From Limnephilus marmoratus (Eukaryota > Arthropoda > Insecta > Trichoptera > Limnephilidae), in the NCBI GenBank assembly GCA_917880885.1, contig OU862913.1:3224001-3288000 (forward strand): a DNA stretch of 64,000 nt. The letters run 5' to 3'. How positions within the stretch are numbered: position 1 is the stretch's first letter; each line of letters starts with the position of its first letter. The notes beneath the pieces are model-generated. The model was given only the letters and a program-made list of their open reading frames with translations, ran no database searches and was not told the origin of the DNA. The translations under genes and the position numbers were made by a program. Shown in pieces: positions 50,717-61,116 of the stretch.

Positions 50717-52000
50717 ACTGTCGCCATAGCGTGGGGCCTCGGAACTTTTTTTCTCTCTATCACGATCGCTTCGCGGAGTGCAACTCGTCGAAATCCTCCC
50801 TGTACAGGAATTGTTTTGTGAACATTAATTATACCTTGATATTCTACACCCAGTGTACAGTGAATTCTGTGAAAAAACCACAGAAACCTATGTGTTAATT
50901 GGATCCATAACACAGATCTGATTGTAACCATGAATCACGCCGCAATTGAAAACACGGCCATTTTGGAAGCTACTAGAAAGCGCCAATACTTTTAACCGCG
51001 AACTTGACTGCGCAGGCGTGACCCTTTTGTTCACCAAGCTACGGTCAATTTCGCGCCAATCTCAACGGCAAATGTTCACGCGGTAAATACCTATTCTCTG
51101 GATTGCGCGCGCAAGTGCTTTGTCTCGCGCCAAAATTCCAACGGAAAAAACCCGTCGGAAAGAAATAATTAACTGTTGCTATGCAGCGTTTATAATCAAA
51201 TCGCCTTTTTATGACTGAACCGGATAGCAACGGAAATTATTATTATAAATTTGATTCTGGAACCCCAGTTATTTTGCGAATTCCTGAATCAAAAATTTCG
51301 GACTTACGTTTTTTTTGTTGTTTCTGCACAATATACCAATTGGCCCACTTGTGTCTGTCAAATTAGTGCAACTTATATTTCACCAAATGGACAAAATAAT
51401 GACTTTTTTTTCCCATTCTACATTACAGGTACCGTTTTTTTCAGCATAAGTGTAAAGTGAATTGTGTTTTTTTTCCTTACATAAAGAAAAGTGAAATAAT
51501 AATAAAACAAATGATTGATTCCATGAATAAATAAAATAATTTTAATGTGGTTGTCGTAACGAATCCCATATTCAGTTATTTTCATCCGGAAGTTTGTTCT
51601 TATTTGACAGAAGAGTGCCTTTTGTGAATTTTAGTGCCTTTCTCAGTGCAAAGTGAAGTGAAAAAAAATAAAAAAGCCGTTTTCTAAAGGTCAGTCCTGG
51701 CAATTTTTTTTGAAAATAAATAAATACTTGTGAATTTCACAGTTTTCTCAAAAGTGGTCAGTGAAACACAGAAACCTTTACTACTAAGGTCTTTCCACGC
51801 AAAATTTTTTTCGTATGCCTTCCTTTGACAAAGATTCTGGTGTCATTTATACCAAATTGTAGTATGAAATACAGTTTTCTATAACTATTTTAGAAGTGCC
51901 AACCAGTGGTTACCAAGTGAAAAGTGCCTCACAAAATTAATTTTGCGTTTGCTAAAGGAAACCCCTGGCAAAATTTTTTTCACCACCCGGGAAACTCTCA
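50717..52000 (+). other. Gypsy 5' leader
   Basis: 1.28 kb, AT-rich, no ORF of note. TGGGGCCTCGGAAC at 50732, 15 bases after the LTR, is a candidate primer-binding site, but the spacing is unusual. A motif of the form GTTT-x-CTAAAGG then CCTGGCAA and poly(T) occurs twice (about 51678-51710 and 51950-51980), the second just before the gag ATG. Confidence 0.55.
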
Positions 52001-53137
52001 ATGGAAAACAATCAAGCTATGGCATCATCCAATTTGGGTATCATTCCCAACGTGCACAACTTATCCAAAACTCACTTACAAACTGCTTTAAGGGATAGAG
52101 GACTCTCGCCATCAAGCAAATCTAAATCTACATTAAAGGCTTATGCACTTCTATTTAACAAAAAGTACATTAAGAGAATAAACCTCGCCCCCTCAAGCGA
52201 AAATAATTCACGCTCGGCTACGCAAGTTTTGGATAATCTTGTTCCTAACAAAGAACCTATGCCGCAAGTAATGGTAAAACAGGACATCGCACCCACCTTG
52301 ACACAAGATAAAACTTACGATTTATCCTCTTGGAAAGTCAAATATAATGGCGTCTCCGATGTGCTGGATTTCATCGACCGTATCGAAGAAACGGCTACAA
52401 TCAAAAATATCCCATTCGAGATTCTACGAAAAAACTTCATAGAACTCATCTCCCCAGAATTGATACCCTGGCACCGCATTCAAAAAACTAAATGCAAAGA
52501 TTGGAATAAACTCAGATCTGCCCTAATCTCGAGCTTCGGAAAAACAGAAGCCCAGCACAGGATCAAATTATCTTTACTATCTATTAAACAGCTGGTAAAT
52601 GAACCTGTAGCAACATTCATAGAAAGGGCTGAATCCATTAACATCAAGCTTTCACATCCCGTTTCGGAAGCTGAACTATTACCAGTCATAACTGATGGCC
52701 TTTTAAGCAAATACGAGAACATCATCACCTCGCAGAAAATTGCATCCCTGGCCCAGTTAAACGAGGTCTGTCTCCTTCTGGAATCATACCAGGATAGGAA
52801 GAACATAAAGAATGTGTCAAATAATGTAGTTGTGCCAAGCCGTTCGTCTGGTTTAAAACCAGAATTCGACAACAAAAAAGTGTGCTCTTTTTGCAAAAAA
52901 GTAGGCCATCTGGCCACTACTTGTTTCAAGCAAGCGAGGTTTCTGGAATCCAAGGAACCCCGAACTTTCAAGAGGCATCACTCTAGGGACCGCTCTCCTC
53001 CACGCGACGAACTGCGCAATATTTTCAAGAAATCAAGGCACAACATGGAAAGGTTACAAAACCCAAGCGATGTCAGACCTCAGGTGGATTTCTCCAAGCC
53101 CCCACCAAATTTCTACATGAAGAGGCCAAAAAACTAA
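52001..53137 (+). CDS. gag: Gypsy Gag
   Basis: 378 aa from ATG 52001. Residues about 21-52 (LSKTHLQTALRDRGLSPSSK and on) resemble a SAP-type helix-extended-helix motif, as seen at the N-terminus of several insect Gag proteins. Residues about 100-270 are capsid-like (VKYNGVSDVLDFIDRIEE, SLLSIKQLVNEPVATFIERA). A single zinc knuckle CSFCKKVGHLATTC (294-307) and a basic tail follow. It packages element RNA. The last two codons before TAA (53135-53137) are AAA AAC, part of a slippery heptamer that would move ribosomes into the pol frame. Confidence 0.9.
   Translation: MENNQAMASSNLGIIPNVHNLSKTHLQTALRDRGLSPSSKSKSTLKAYALLFNKKYIKRINLAPSSENNSRSATQVLDNLVPNKEPMPQVMVKQDIAPTLTQDKTYDLSSWKVKYNGVSDVLDFIDRIEETATIKNIPFEILRKNFIELISPELIPWHRIQKTKCKDWNKLRSALISSFGKTEAQHRIKLSLLSIKQLVNEPVATFIERAESINIKLSHPVSEAELLPVITDGLLSKYENIITSQKIASLAQLNEVCLLLESYQDRKNIKNVSNNVVVPSRSSGLKPEFDNKKVCSFCKKVGHLATTCFKQARFLESKEPRTFKRHHSRDRSPPRDELRNIFKKSRHNMERLQNPSDVRPQVDFSKPPPNFYMKRPKN
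53128..53134 (+). promoter_or_regulatory. -1 frameshift slippery heptamer A AAA AAC
   Basis: In gag phase the sequence reads CCA AAA AAC TAA, so the heptamer A-AAA-AAC ends one base before the stop. The -1 frame from 53131 has no stop up to the protease and on through pol. A-AAA-AAC is a classic slippery sequence (used, for example, by mouse mammary tumour virus gag-pro). A downstream structure was not tested. Confidence 0.7.
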
Positions 53138-55650
53138 ATAATAACCTCTCAGGCACCCATTCTGAACCAAGGTCTAAAGAATGGACTGATTGGTTAGCAC
53201 ACATTAAGTATTTTAACCAGACCTTAAATGTTTCTTCGGTTTGTTGCAAACAAGCTAAAGATGGGAGACCCTATGCTTCTTTCTCTGTTAACAATATGAC
53301 CTTTTCCGGATTACTCGATAGTGGGGCATCTATCAGCTGTCTTGGCAACAATGCTCACTTGCCTTTTGTTAACAGTGATTTTAGAATTTCGCCCCAATCG
53401 ACACACCTGACGACTGCAGATAATGTTTCTCAGCCGGTCATCGGTGCCCTTGCCCTGCCAATTAATTGTAACAATAAAATAGTTACAATCAATTTTCTAA
53501 TAGTGCCCTCTATATCCCAGAATTTCATCCTTGGCGTTGACTTCTGGAAGGCATTCAATGTTGCTCCCCAAGTATTTAATACTCTTGGCGAAACCTCCAC
53601 TGCCGCTCAAATTAGTGAGATCCGCACAATAATACCTCACGAAAATTTAAGCACGGATCAGGCTCTCCAACTAAAGGAAATGGTCAATAAATTCGAATCA
53701 ATATCCTTCGAAAAATGTGGACTAGGTTTGACAAATTTGGTGGAACACCATATCAAAACCAATGGCCCACCCATCAAGCAACGTTATTACAACTTAGCCC
53801 CCCAAAAACTTAAACTTTTAGAAAACGAACTTGACGAAATGTTAAAAATGGGTGTGGTGGTTCCCAGCAGAAGTGCATGGACCAACCCAACTCTTTTGGT
53901 TTCTAAAAAAGACGGCTCTGCACGTTTCTGTCTCGACAGTAGACGTTTAAACTCTTGCACGGAAGCTGATGCGTATCCCTTACCTCACGTTCACGCAACC
54001 TTAGACAAGCTGCGTAACGCCAAGTTCATCTCTTCTGTCGATCTCAGCAAAGCGTTTTGGCAAATACCCTTGGACGCAGAATCGTGCGAAAAAACTGCTT
54101 TCGTTGTACCTGGTAGGGGAATGTTCCATTTTAAAAGATTACCCTTTGGTCTAAAAAACAGCCCCGCCGAGTTACAAAGACTGATGGACAAACTTTTCGG
54201 TCCTGAAGTCGATAATAGCCTGTTTTGTTACCTTGACGACCTCATCATCGTCAGCGATACCTTTGAAAAACACCTATTAATGCTGGAAAAAGTTTTCCAA
54301 CAACTCAAGTTCGCTGGTTTAACCATCAACTTGAAGAAGTCTGAATTCTGTAAGTCCCGTCTACGTTATTTGGGATTCATTGTCGATGAAAAAGGTCTAA
54401 GAACAGACCCCGCTAAGGTGGAAGCCATGGCAAATTTTCCCCGACCCAAAAACGCGAAGGAAGTCAAAGGTTTCCTTGGACTTGCAGGTTACTACAGGAG
54501 ATTCATCAAAGACTTTTCCACTATTGCAGCCCCCTTAAATAAAATTACCGGCATTCGTAAAGGTGTCAGCAATTTCCGATGGTCTGTCGAAACTGAAGAA
54601 GCGTTCACAACCTTAAAAAATGCCCTTCAAAAAGCTCCCGTTCTGAATTGCCCGGATTTTGCACTCTCTTTTACCCTCCACACGGATGCCTCCAATGTAG
54701 GAATCGGTGGAGTCCTTACTCAAGAATTCCCAGATGGCGAACACCCTGTAGCGTATTTTTCCCGTACACTAAACAAACACGAGAAAAACTACGGAATTAC
54801 CGAGAAAGAATTATTGGCTGTATTGGATTCTGTTCACCATTTCCGCGGTTACATAGACGGTAGCAAATTTACTGTAGTCACAGACCATAGTAGTTTGAAA
54901 TGGTTGATCTCTTTAAGTAATCCCTCCGGTAGGCTCGCTCGCTGGTCCTCCCGTTTGTCTCAATACAATTTTGATGTTGTTCACCGTAAAGGCGCGGACA
55001 ATATTGTTCCCGACGCCCTTTCAAGAATTGAACTAGCTTCATTAAATGTTGACACAATTGCCCCCCCTCCATCTACAAAAGATGAATGGTACTTGAAAAT
55101 CTTCGAAGGTTGCAAAAATAACCAACAAAAGTTTCCTAATTTTATCATAAAAGAAGGACAACTATACCGTAATTGCAAGGCACCACTATCCATCCTCGAA
55201 GATTACTCGTGGAAACTTGTCGTTCCCCTCGAAGGTAGAGAACAAATAATCATTGACAATCATAGTGCTCCCGACTCCATACACCCAGGAAATTTCAAGA
55301 CGTATAAAAAAATCGCCTTGAAGTATTATTGGCCTGGTCTCTTTAAGCAAATTCGCAATTACATCTCTAAATGTGAAACTTGTAAAGCTTATAAACATAG
55401 CACGGCAGCACCTGCCGGCCTAATGGTTAATCCCAAACGTGCCGACAGACCCCTACAATCATTGTCAATGGACCTCGTCGGACCCTTTCCTCGAAGTTAT
55501 GCCGGACACATGCACATACTTAGTGTAGTGGATGTTTTCACTAAATTCTGTTGGATCTTCCCTTTAAAAAGAGCCAACGCGTCCGCCAATCAAACTCCTG
55601 GAAAAACACATTTTTATACCTTACGGAACACCCAGAACCATAATAGTTGA
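53131..55650 (+). CDS. pol: Gypsy Pol: protease, RT, RNase H, integrase (cut by frameshift)
   Basis: Open in the -1 frame from the slippery site; the first ATG is at 53296. Numbered from there: protease LLDSGASISC (6-15), RT with FCLDSRRLNSC, FKRLPFGLKNSPAELQRLMD and the catalytic FCYLDDLIIVSD (about 310-321), RNase H LHTDASNVGIGGVL (about 461), tether-like region, integrase zinc finger (H-x-H in HSAPDSIHPGNF about 656, CETCK about 694) and the first core Asp (SMDLVGPFP about 724). This is the Ty3/Gypsy order. At about 55588 the sense continues in the next frame, so translation ends early at 55648-55650 and integrase is lost. With such young LTRs, this lesion is recent or a sequencing error. 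Confidence 0.9.
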   Translation, partial: KLNNNLSGTHSEPRSKEWTDWLAHIKYFNQTLNVSSVCCKQAKDGRPYASFSVNNMTFSGLLDSGASISCLGNNAHLPFVNSDFRISPQSTHLTTADNVSQPVIGALALPINCNNKIVTINFLIVPSISQNFILGVDFWKAFNVAPQVFNTLGETSTAAQISEIRTIIPHENLSTDQALQLKEMVNKFESISFEKCGLGLTNLVEHHIKTNGPPIKQRYYNLAPQKLKLLENELDEMLKMGVVVPSRSAWTNPTLLVSKKDGSARFCLDSRRLNSCTEADAYPLPHVHATLDKLRNAKFISSVDLSKAFWQIPLDAESCEKTAFVVPGRGMFHFKRLPFGLKNSPAELQRLMDKLFGPEVDNSLFCYLDDLIIVSDTFEKHLLMLEKVFQQLKFAGLTINLKKSEFCKSRLRYLGFIVDEKGLRTDPAKVEAMANFPRPKNAKEVKGFLGLAGYYRRFIKDFSTIAAPLNKITGIRKGVSNFRWSVETEEAFTTLKNALQKAPVLNCPDFALSFTLHTDASNVGIGGVLTQEFPDGEHPVAYFSRTLNKHEKNYGITEKELLAVLDSVHHFRGYIDGSKFTVVTDHSSLKWLISLSNPSGRLARWSSRLSQYNFDVVHRKGADNIVPDALSRIELASLNVDTIAPPPSTKDEWYLKIFEGCKNNQQKFPNFIIKEGQLYRNCKAPLSILEDYSWKLVVPLEGREQIIIDNHSAPDSIHPGNFKTYKKIALKYYWPGLFKQIRNYISKCETCKAYKHSTAAPAGLMVNPKRADRPLQSLSMDLVGPFPRSYAGHMHILSVVDVFTKFCWIFPLKRANASANQTPGKTHFYTLRNTQNHNS

Positions 55651-56353
55651 TAACGGAAAACAATTTATTGCCCAAGAATTCAAAGATTTTCTTGCCAAAT
55701 ACGGAATCAAGGACATTTACTATAACACCTTGTATACTCCACAGAATAACACTGTCGAACGTTATAACCAGACAATCAACACAGCTCTAGCTATTCTAGT
55801 TGATAAAGATCAACGTACTTGGTGTAAAAACCTAGATAAAATTCAGGCTGCTATGAACAACACGGTTAACCTGGCCACTGGTTACACACCTTTCTTCTTA
55901 AAACACGGTATGGAACAAGTTGTTCACGGTTCTCTACATAGGGACACAAACTTTCCTACGTCAATTGCCGCCACAAGCAACCCTACCGCGGACTATGCCC
56001 ATCGTCTGGAAGAACTGTCGGCCATCTACAGTGAAGTCACTGATGCTTTACTCCTGGCTCATCAAAAGAGCGCGGACAGATACAACCTACGTAGGAAACA
56101 TGTCACCTTCAATACTGGAGACATAGTTTGGAGAAAGAACAACACACTTTCCCAAGGAGCCATGTATTTCTCTGCCAAGCTGGCACCACGTTTCGTGAAG
56201 GCCAAAGTTCTAAGAAAGATATCAGATCTAGTGTACTCTTTGTCTGACTCCTCTGGAAAGCACATTGGTAATTACCATATTAAGGATATTGCAAAGACTG
56301 GAAGTGAGGAGTCAAGTAAAACTGCCCCCACTATCTCAGCAAACTCAAAATGA
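55589..56353 (+). pseudogene. Gypsy integrase C-terminal part, frameshifted
   Basis: Continues pol in a frame shifted by one base. It starts at about 55589 and contains GTPRTIIVDNGKQFI (second catalytic Asp) and YTPQNNTVERYNQTI (catalytic Glu), then the C-terminal domain up to TGA 56351-56353, with HVTFNTGDIVWRKNNTL and KLAPRFVKAKVLRKISD as the SH3-like/GPY region. There are no other lesions in it. Confidence 0.85.
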
Positions 56354-59300
56354 TCCAGTGTAGATCACCACAACCCTTTGGTAAGCACATCAAGTCTTAC
56401 AATGACTGGCGTGTAAAGTGTCAATTACATGTCCACCCTTTCGTTGATGAAACGAATATTGTTAAAAAATCATTTTTGTAAATTTATGTACACTCCACGG
56501 CGTAGTTTGCCCCGTTCATGTTTATGAATTGGCAACCACCGTAATTTTTGTTCCACACGTTTTTTGTTTTTTTTCTTTTTTCTCACCTGTTCCAAAATTG
56601 ATCACTTTAGAGCAGAGACACCCCTCGAGTCACAGTGTTTGGGAAGTCATGAACCCAAATCATTGCCTCTCAACCCCTCACACTACGCAACGTTCATGCC
56701 ATGGCACGCTTTGCTATGTAATGCAATATTGTAATTTTCACCATTTTTGTTTGTTGTTTTTTCATCATATCGGAAGGAATCTCTTCAAAATTTTTTCTTT
56801 TATGTTCTGTAAGTACTGGAGCGTCGTTCTAAAGTCGGATTTGGTAAACTCCAAAGCGTTAAATCACGACCCAGGACTAGTAAACCATCTTAACATGCTC
56901 CATATTTTACTCATCATGGTAAAAATAAGTGGTTACTCACATAATCACATTCCTTGTGTACAGTAGTTTTCAATTTTTCTCAAATGTTAAAAAATTGATG
57001 GCGTCCTACCCGAGCTCTTTGCTAACAAATTGGATTTTGACACGTCCATTTTGAAATCATATGTATATAAATAAAGGAAAAGCCTTTAAATTGGTCTTTC
57101 CACCCTTATACAAATCTTCTTGGGCCCGTTTCAACTAAAGTACGTAAAACCAAATACTCGGTCTTTTGTTGTTATAAGAAGTCCTCGATTTGTCCCTCTT
57201 CACAACATGTATGTCTTGTATTACATGCCTCAATCCTGACGGAAAAGGTTAATAAAACCTAACGGCAGCCCTGTTTTCCGTACATAAATAACCGCAGTTT
57301 AACGTAAATCATCAATGTTTTGTTTGATCATCGTTTTGCAAACATAGGCATTCAACTCTTGTTTCGCCATTTAACCAAGTATTTGCAACCTAAATTGCAC
57401 ATAACCTGGTATGTTGTAACTGCACAAAGGGTATGTAAAACCACAATTGGTCCCTTTTGTTTGTCCCCACCGAAGTTGCTACAATAGACAGTATGTAAAA
57501 CCATATAGGTCTGTCTTTGTTTGTCACATGGTGTAAACAGAAATGTACTCTGTCATCACCCCGCCTTTATAACATACGAAGTGACATTAAATTGTTTACC
57601 TCCTTGTTATTCTATCGTACGCTCCTGGGCTACGGAGTTAGTTAATCTAACAAATCTTCATATACTGTGTTAAAACAAGCATTGTTAACGTTTATTGTGT
57701 TGTATTTAAACGCAACCCTGTTACATTATAGGAGGGATCCTTAAAATACCTGCCACAATACGAGAAGTTCGTCATAATCACTTTTGCTCATAGCTAAATG
57801 TTATTGAGTTGGTCGTGTGACATATTTGTCATGAGTACCGTTTCGTACATTCTATTTTGGTCGTGTGACATATTTGCCATGAGTACCACCCTTTTGTATA
57901 ACCTGTTCTGGTCGTGCGTCATTTATTTGCCGTGAGCACCGCTTTTATGTATAATTGTGTATAAACTCTGTACACTACACGTGGAGACGTTAAAACACTT
58001 ACCGTGATTCGTGTGAACGACATAATATCGGCTTTGCCATCTTCTTTAAGATGCATTGTATAAGCTCTTTGACTTCTGTCTATAATTGAGTTATATCTTG
58101 TGTGTACTTACATATTTTGTACACTATACGTGGAGACGTTAAAACACTTACCATGAGTCGTGCGAACGAAATAATATCAAACCTTTTGTGTGCGATCTAC
58201 GAAATGTAGTCCACAACCCTTTGTTGTCATTCAACGCCGATGCCCGTGGACTTCCTGTTTTTTTACTTCTTTGCAAAAGGAAAGAAGCCCATGAATATCT
58301 ACTATCCCCAAAGGACTAGTTTTCAGCTTCACTGTCAATTATGGGGCATAGTGCTGTGGGAGTTAATCGATTGAGCACAAAACCACCTAACTCGTTGTCT
58401 GGAGAACGAATAAGAAAACCCCCAGGTTGGTGAAATTGGAGCAAGGGTCTGTCTTTTCTCACAATCATGTAGAAGTTTTAAAATGACCCCTAATCTTTCG
58501 CCCAATACACGCGAAAGATTAGCCTCTTTGTTATAATGTGTATTCAAATTTCTCCTCACCCTTTTCTGATAAATGTAAAGAGTCAGGAAATCTGCTGGTT
58601 GATTATGTTTCATTTTCACATAGAGCTTGAATTGGAAATTAGTCCAGTCTCTAGCAAATTTCGTAACTCGTCTCCCTTCTCCCCTCCTCCCCCCATTCCC
58701 CCATGTTCTCAGATTATGTTATGAAGTGAAAAATCTGTCGTTGACCATATTTCGCCCTCACTTGGAGTTCGAATAGGTAACTGTCCGGTTATCTACAGGT
58801 TTTCCCCCTCAATCTCTGCATATGTCTCACCTTTTTTCTCTTTCTCAATTCTACGAAACACATTCATGAATGTTGGATATGTACGATATGCACTTGGCGT
58901 AACGTCTGTCTCCTTTTTGACAACCTTTATTCATGAACTGGTTTCCCTTTGCCGTGACTAGTTCACGATTCTTTGTCTTGTTCTTTGAAATTCTACGAAA
59001 ATGTTACCATCTTATGTTAACATAGGCCATAGAGGGCCGGTTGTTTTTTAACCAAGACATATTGTCACTCGGCAAGCGCCAAGTCATCCTGGAAAAGGAA
59101 AATTTTCATGTAATCACAATTTAGTTAGGAATCTCTCTTCGTCACTCTCTGAGTCGGTGGTTAAAATTTCGTTTATTTCATTTTCTGGACACATTTTGTT
59201 TCTCTCCAAACCTTTTCTTCATTGGTCCCTAGGCAGGTAAACTTCAAGAATTTTGCTCTAATAATAATTTCTCCCGGATTTAAAAAGAAGCCCAGGCGGA

Positions 59301-60342
59301 TGTCATCACCAACAGCCAAGCTGAGCTTCACTTCCTGACAGCACGCGCTGTGGTTACAAGGTCCCTCCTGCTGCCATTTTCTACGTATTTGTTCCTGAAA
59401 GCACAGACCATACCGCTCATATGTATGTTGTCTTGTCGTGCCACAGCAAGCTGAGTTGTCCCACCATACATTAGGACACTCTAAACTACCTTTTGGGCAC
59501 GCTAGCCCCTAGGTTTGTTCTTACTCTTGCTATCAATGCCAACCTTGCCGTCTCTTGCTCTGTCATGCAGTGACGCATATATCGTCATGTGTAAACCATC
59601 ATTACCTTGACCCACCAGTATTCGCTGAATGCGTACCAATACAAGTTATCTTGAGCTACATTATGCTTCAATAACCATTATATACGATCCGTGCTTACCA
59701 TAATAACACTTAGGATTCGTACTGGCATGTTTGCAGATACTGGATTCTTCTGTTCAATGGCCTCTGTAACCATAGTCGCGGCACAGCAACCACAGTCTCC
59801 ACTTCGTGAACTTCAACGTCTTCGACCAAACCAGGTGTTTTCTAAGGCCTAAGTGTACTCTTGAGTGTTATCTCAAATGGGTCTGATTGCAGTGATAATG
59901 TAATCCTTAGAATCTGTGAAACCACGTCCTTTTCTTCGAAATTCTCCGAAACCAAACAAATCTACGCTTCGCAAACTTAGCTCCCAGACCAATGAAACCT
60001 TAGAATCACACCTTTTCTCTTCTCTTGTACAAATGTATTGTCATTCTTTCAATTGCATAACCATGTGTATTGTCATTTTTTCAATTGCATAACCATGTGT
60101 ATTGTTATTTTCAATTGCATAACCTTGTATGTTGTTTTACACCATGTACTTTCCCCAAAGTTGTCTTTTCCAAACATTCTATGTACCCCCATCCATTCCC
60201 TACAAACATTGTGACCTAAACTATAGCATAAACTGTATGTTCTAGCTAGGCAATCTCTCAAGCAACGAATCTCTCAAAAACCCCGATGGAAGCATAAGAG
60301 GATTTTTTTTCCCTACAGCTCCATTGCCACGTCGCTTTTTTT
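56354..60342 (+). other. Gypsy 3' internal region, about 4 kb, no ORF, repeat-bearing
   Basis: No env-like protein is seen in any frame. Imperfect repeats include GTAYGTAAAACCA with a following GGTC and TTTGTT (about 57139, 57429, 57489), TGGTCGTGYGWCAT with TGAGYACC (about 57810, 57858, 57909), ACGTGGAGACGTTAAAACAC (about 57979 and 58127) and a tandem TTGCATAACCATGTGTATTG group (about 60053-60120). The length is unusual for a Gypsy 3' region lacking env. Confidence 0.7.
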
Positions 60343-60359
60343 CCAAGCGCGGGGGGAAG
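60343..60359 (+). other. Gypsy polypurine tract
   Basis: GCGCGGGGGGAAG directly precedes the 3' LTR start at 60360. Confidence 0.75.
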
Positions 60360-61116
60360 TGTTATGGTACGCCCTAAACGACAGAATTCGAGTCCATGGG
60401 AGCACCACCGCGGACAGCAACACCCCGCTCCCCCCCTGTTTCCTGCTTCCTACCTCCTCTCCTCTCTGCACTCCCGCGCGCACCAACGCGTCCCGCCAGT
60501 CGAGAATTGCAAGCGGCCTCGGGAACACGTTACGCTCCCCGGATCGAACACCGAGTTCGCGGCTAATTTCTGTCGACCAATTTGAACGCAATTACATTTG
60601 CGATGTTAATTGAAGTACATACGGGTTTTAGCGCTGGTATTCTGCCATGCCTGTGTGAACTTCGGGTCCTGTCCTAGACTCGGAAGTGCCCCTGCTGAAC
60701 TCGGAAGGCGTGGATCCCCGAACATCATGTAAGCTGTACAAATATTCCCTCTTCTGTTTGTGTCCTTTAACGATAGACTGTAAACCCTCGCGAAAAGCCA
60801 TCACTCAGGGAGTTTCGTTTCAGAGATCACGAGGTATAAACACGATAGCTAGGTTTGTGTAATATGCATTTCTTGTATTGAATTGTACTGTAATAACCTA
60901 TGAAACTGTGTTTTGAATTTGCAATACATGAATCTATTTAACTCAATCCTGTTGTTATTCTGCCTCGGCAGGAGCATTTCCTAGAGTGTATTTCCCGGAC
61001 GACCGTGGGGGAGAGAGAGAGAGTTCCGAAGCATTCGTGCGACCTGCCCCTGGAATAGAGGGTACTTTTGTCTCTGCTGTGAGCTGGCCTGGGACATGTT
61101 AGGGCCCATCATAACA
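60360..61116 (+). repeat. Gypsy 3' LTR
   Basis: 757 bp. It differs from the 5' LTR at about 60598 (T for C), in CTGAACTCGG (C to T) and in GGGACATG (G to A). Confidence 0.95.

Larger units (their letters stand above)
49960..61116 (+). mobile_element. Gypsy LTR retrotransposon inserted in Copia
   Basis: 11.16 kb with 757-bp LTRs (49960-50716, 60360-61116) that differ at three visible bases, ending in the 7-bp inverted pair TGTTATG/CATAACA. Internal order: 1.28-kb leader, gag, pol (protease, RT, RNase H, integrase), then about 4 kb without an open frame, and a polypurine tract. The flanks GAGT (49956-49959) and ACGT (61117-61120) would be a degenerate 4-bp target duplication; the Copia reading frame supports 4 bases. 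One frameshift in integrase is the only lesion seen. Confidence 0.93.

Noticed and set aside
57781..58160. Repeats in the Gypsy 3' region considered as a CRISPR-like array
   Set aside because: Few, imperfect units of unequal spacing in a eukaryotic retroelement; no cas genes.
58335..58619. 94-aa minus-strand ORF in the Gypsy 3' region as a possible env or accessory gene
   Set aside because: No signal peptide, transmembrane segment or known motif, and isolated among stops. Not enough to call a gene.
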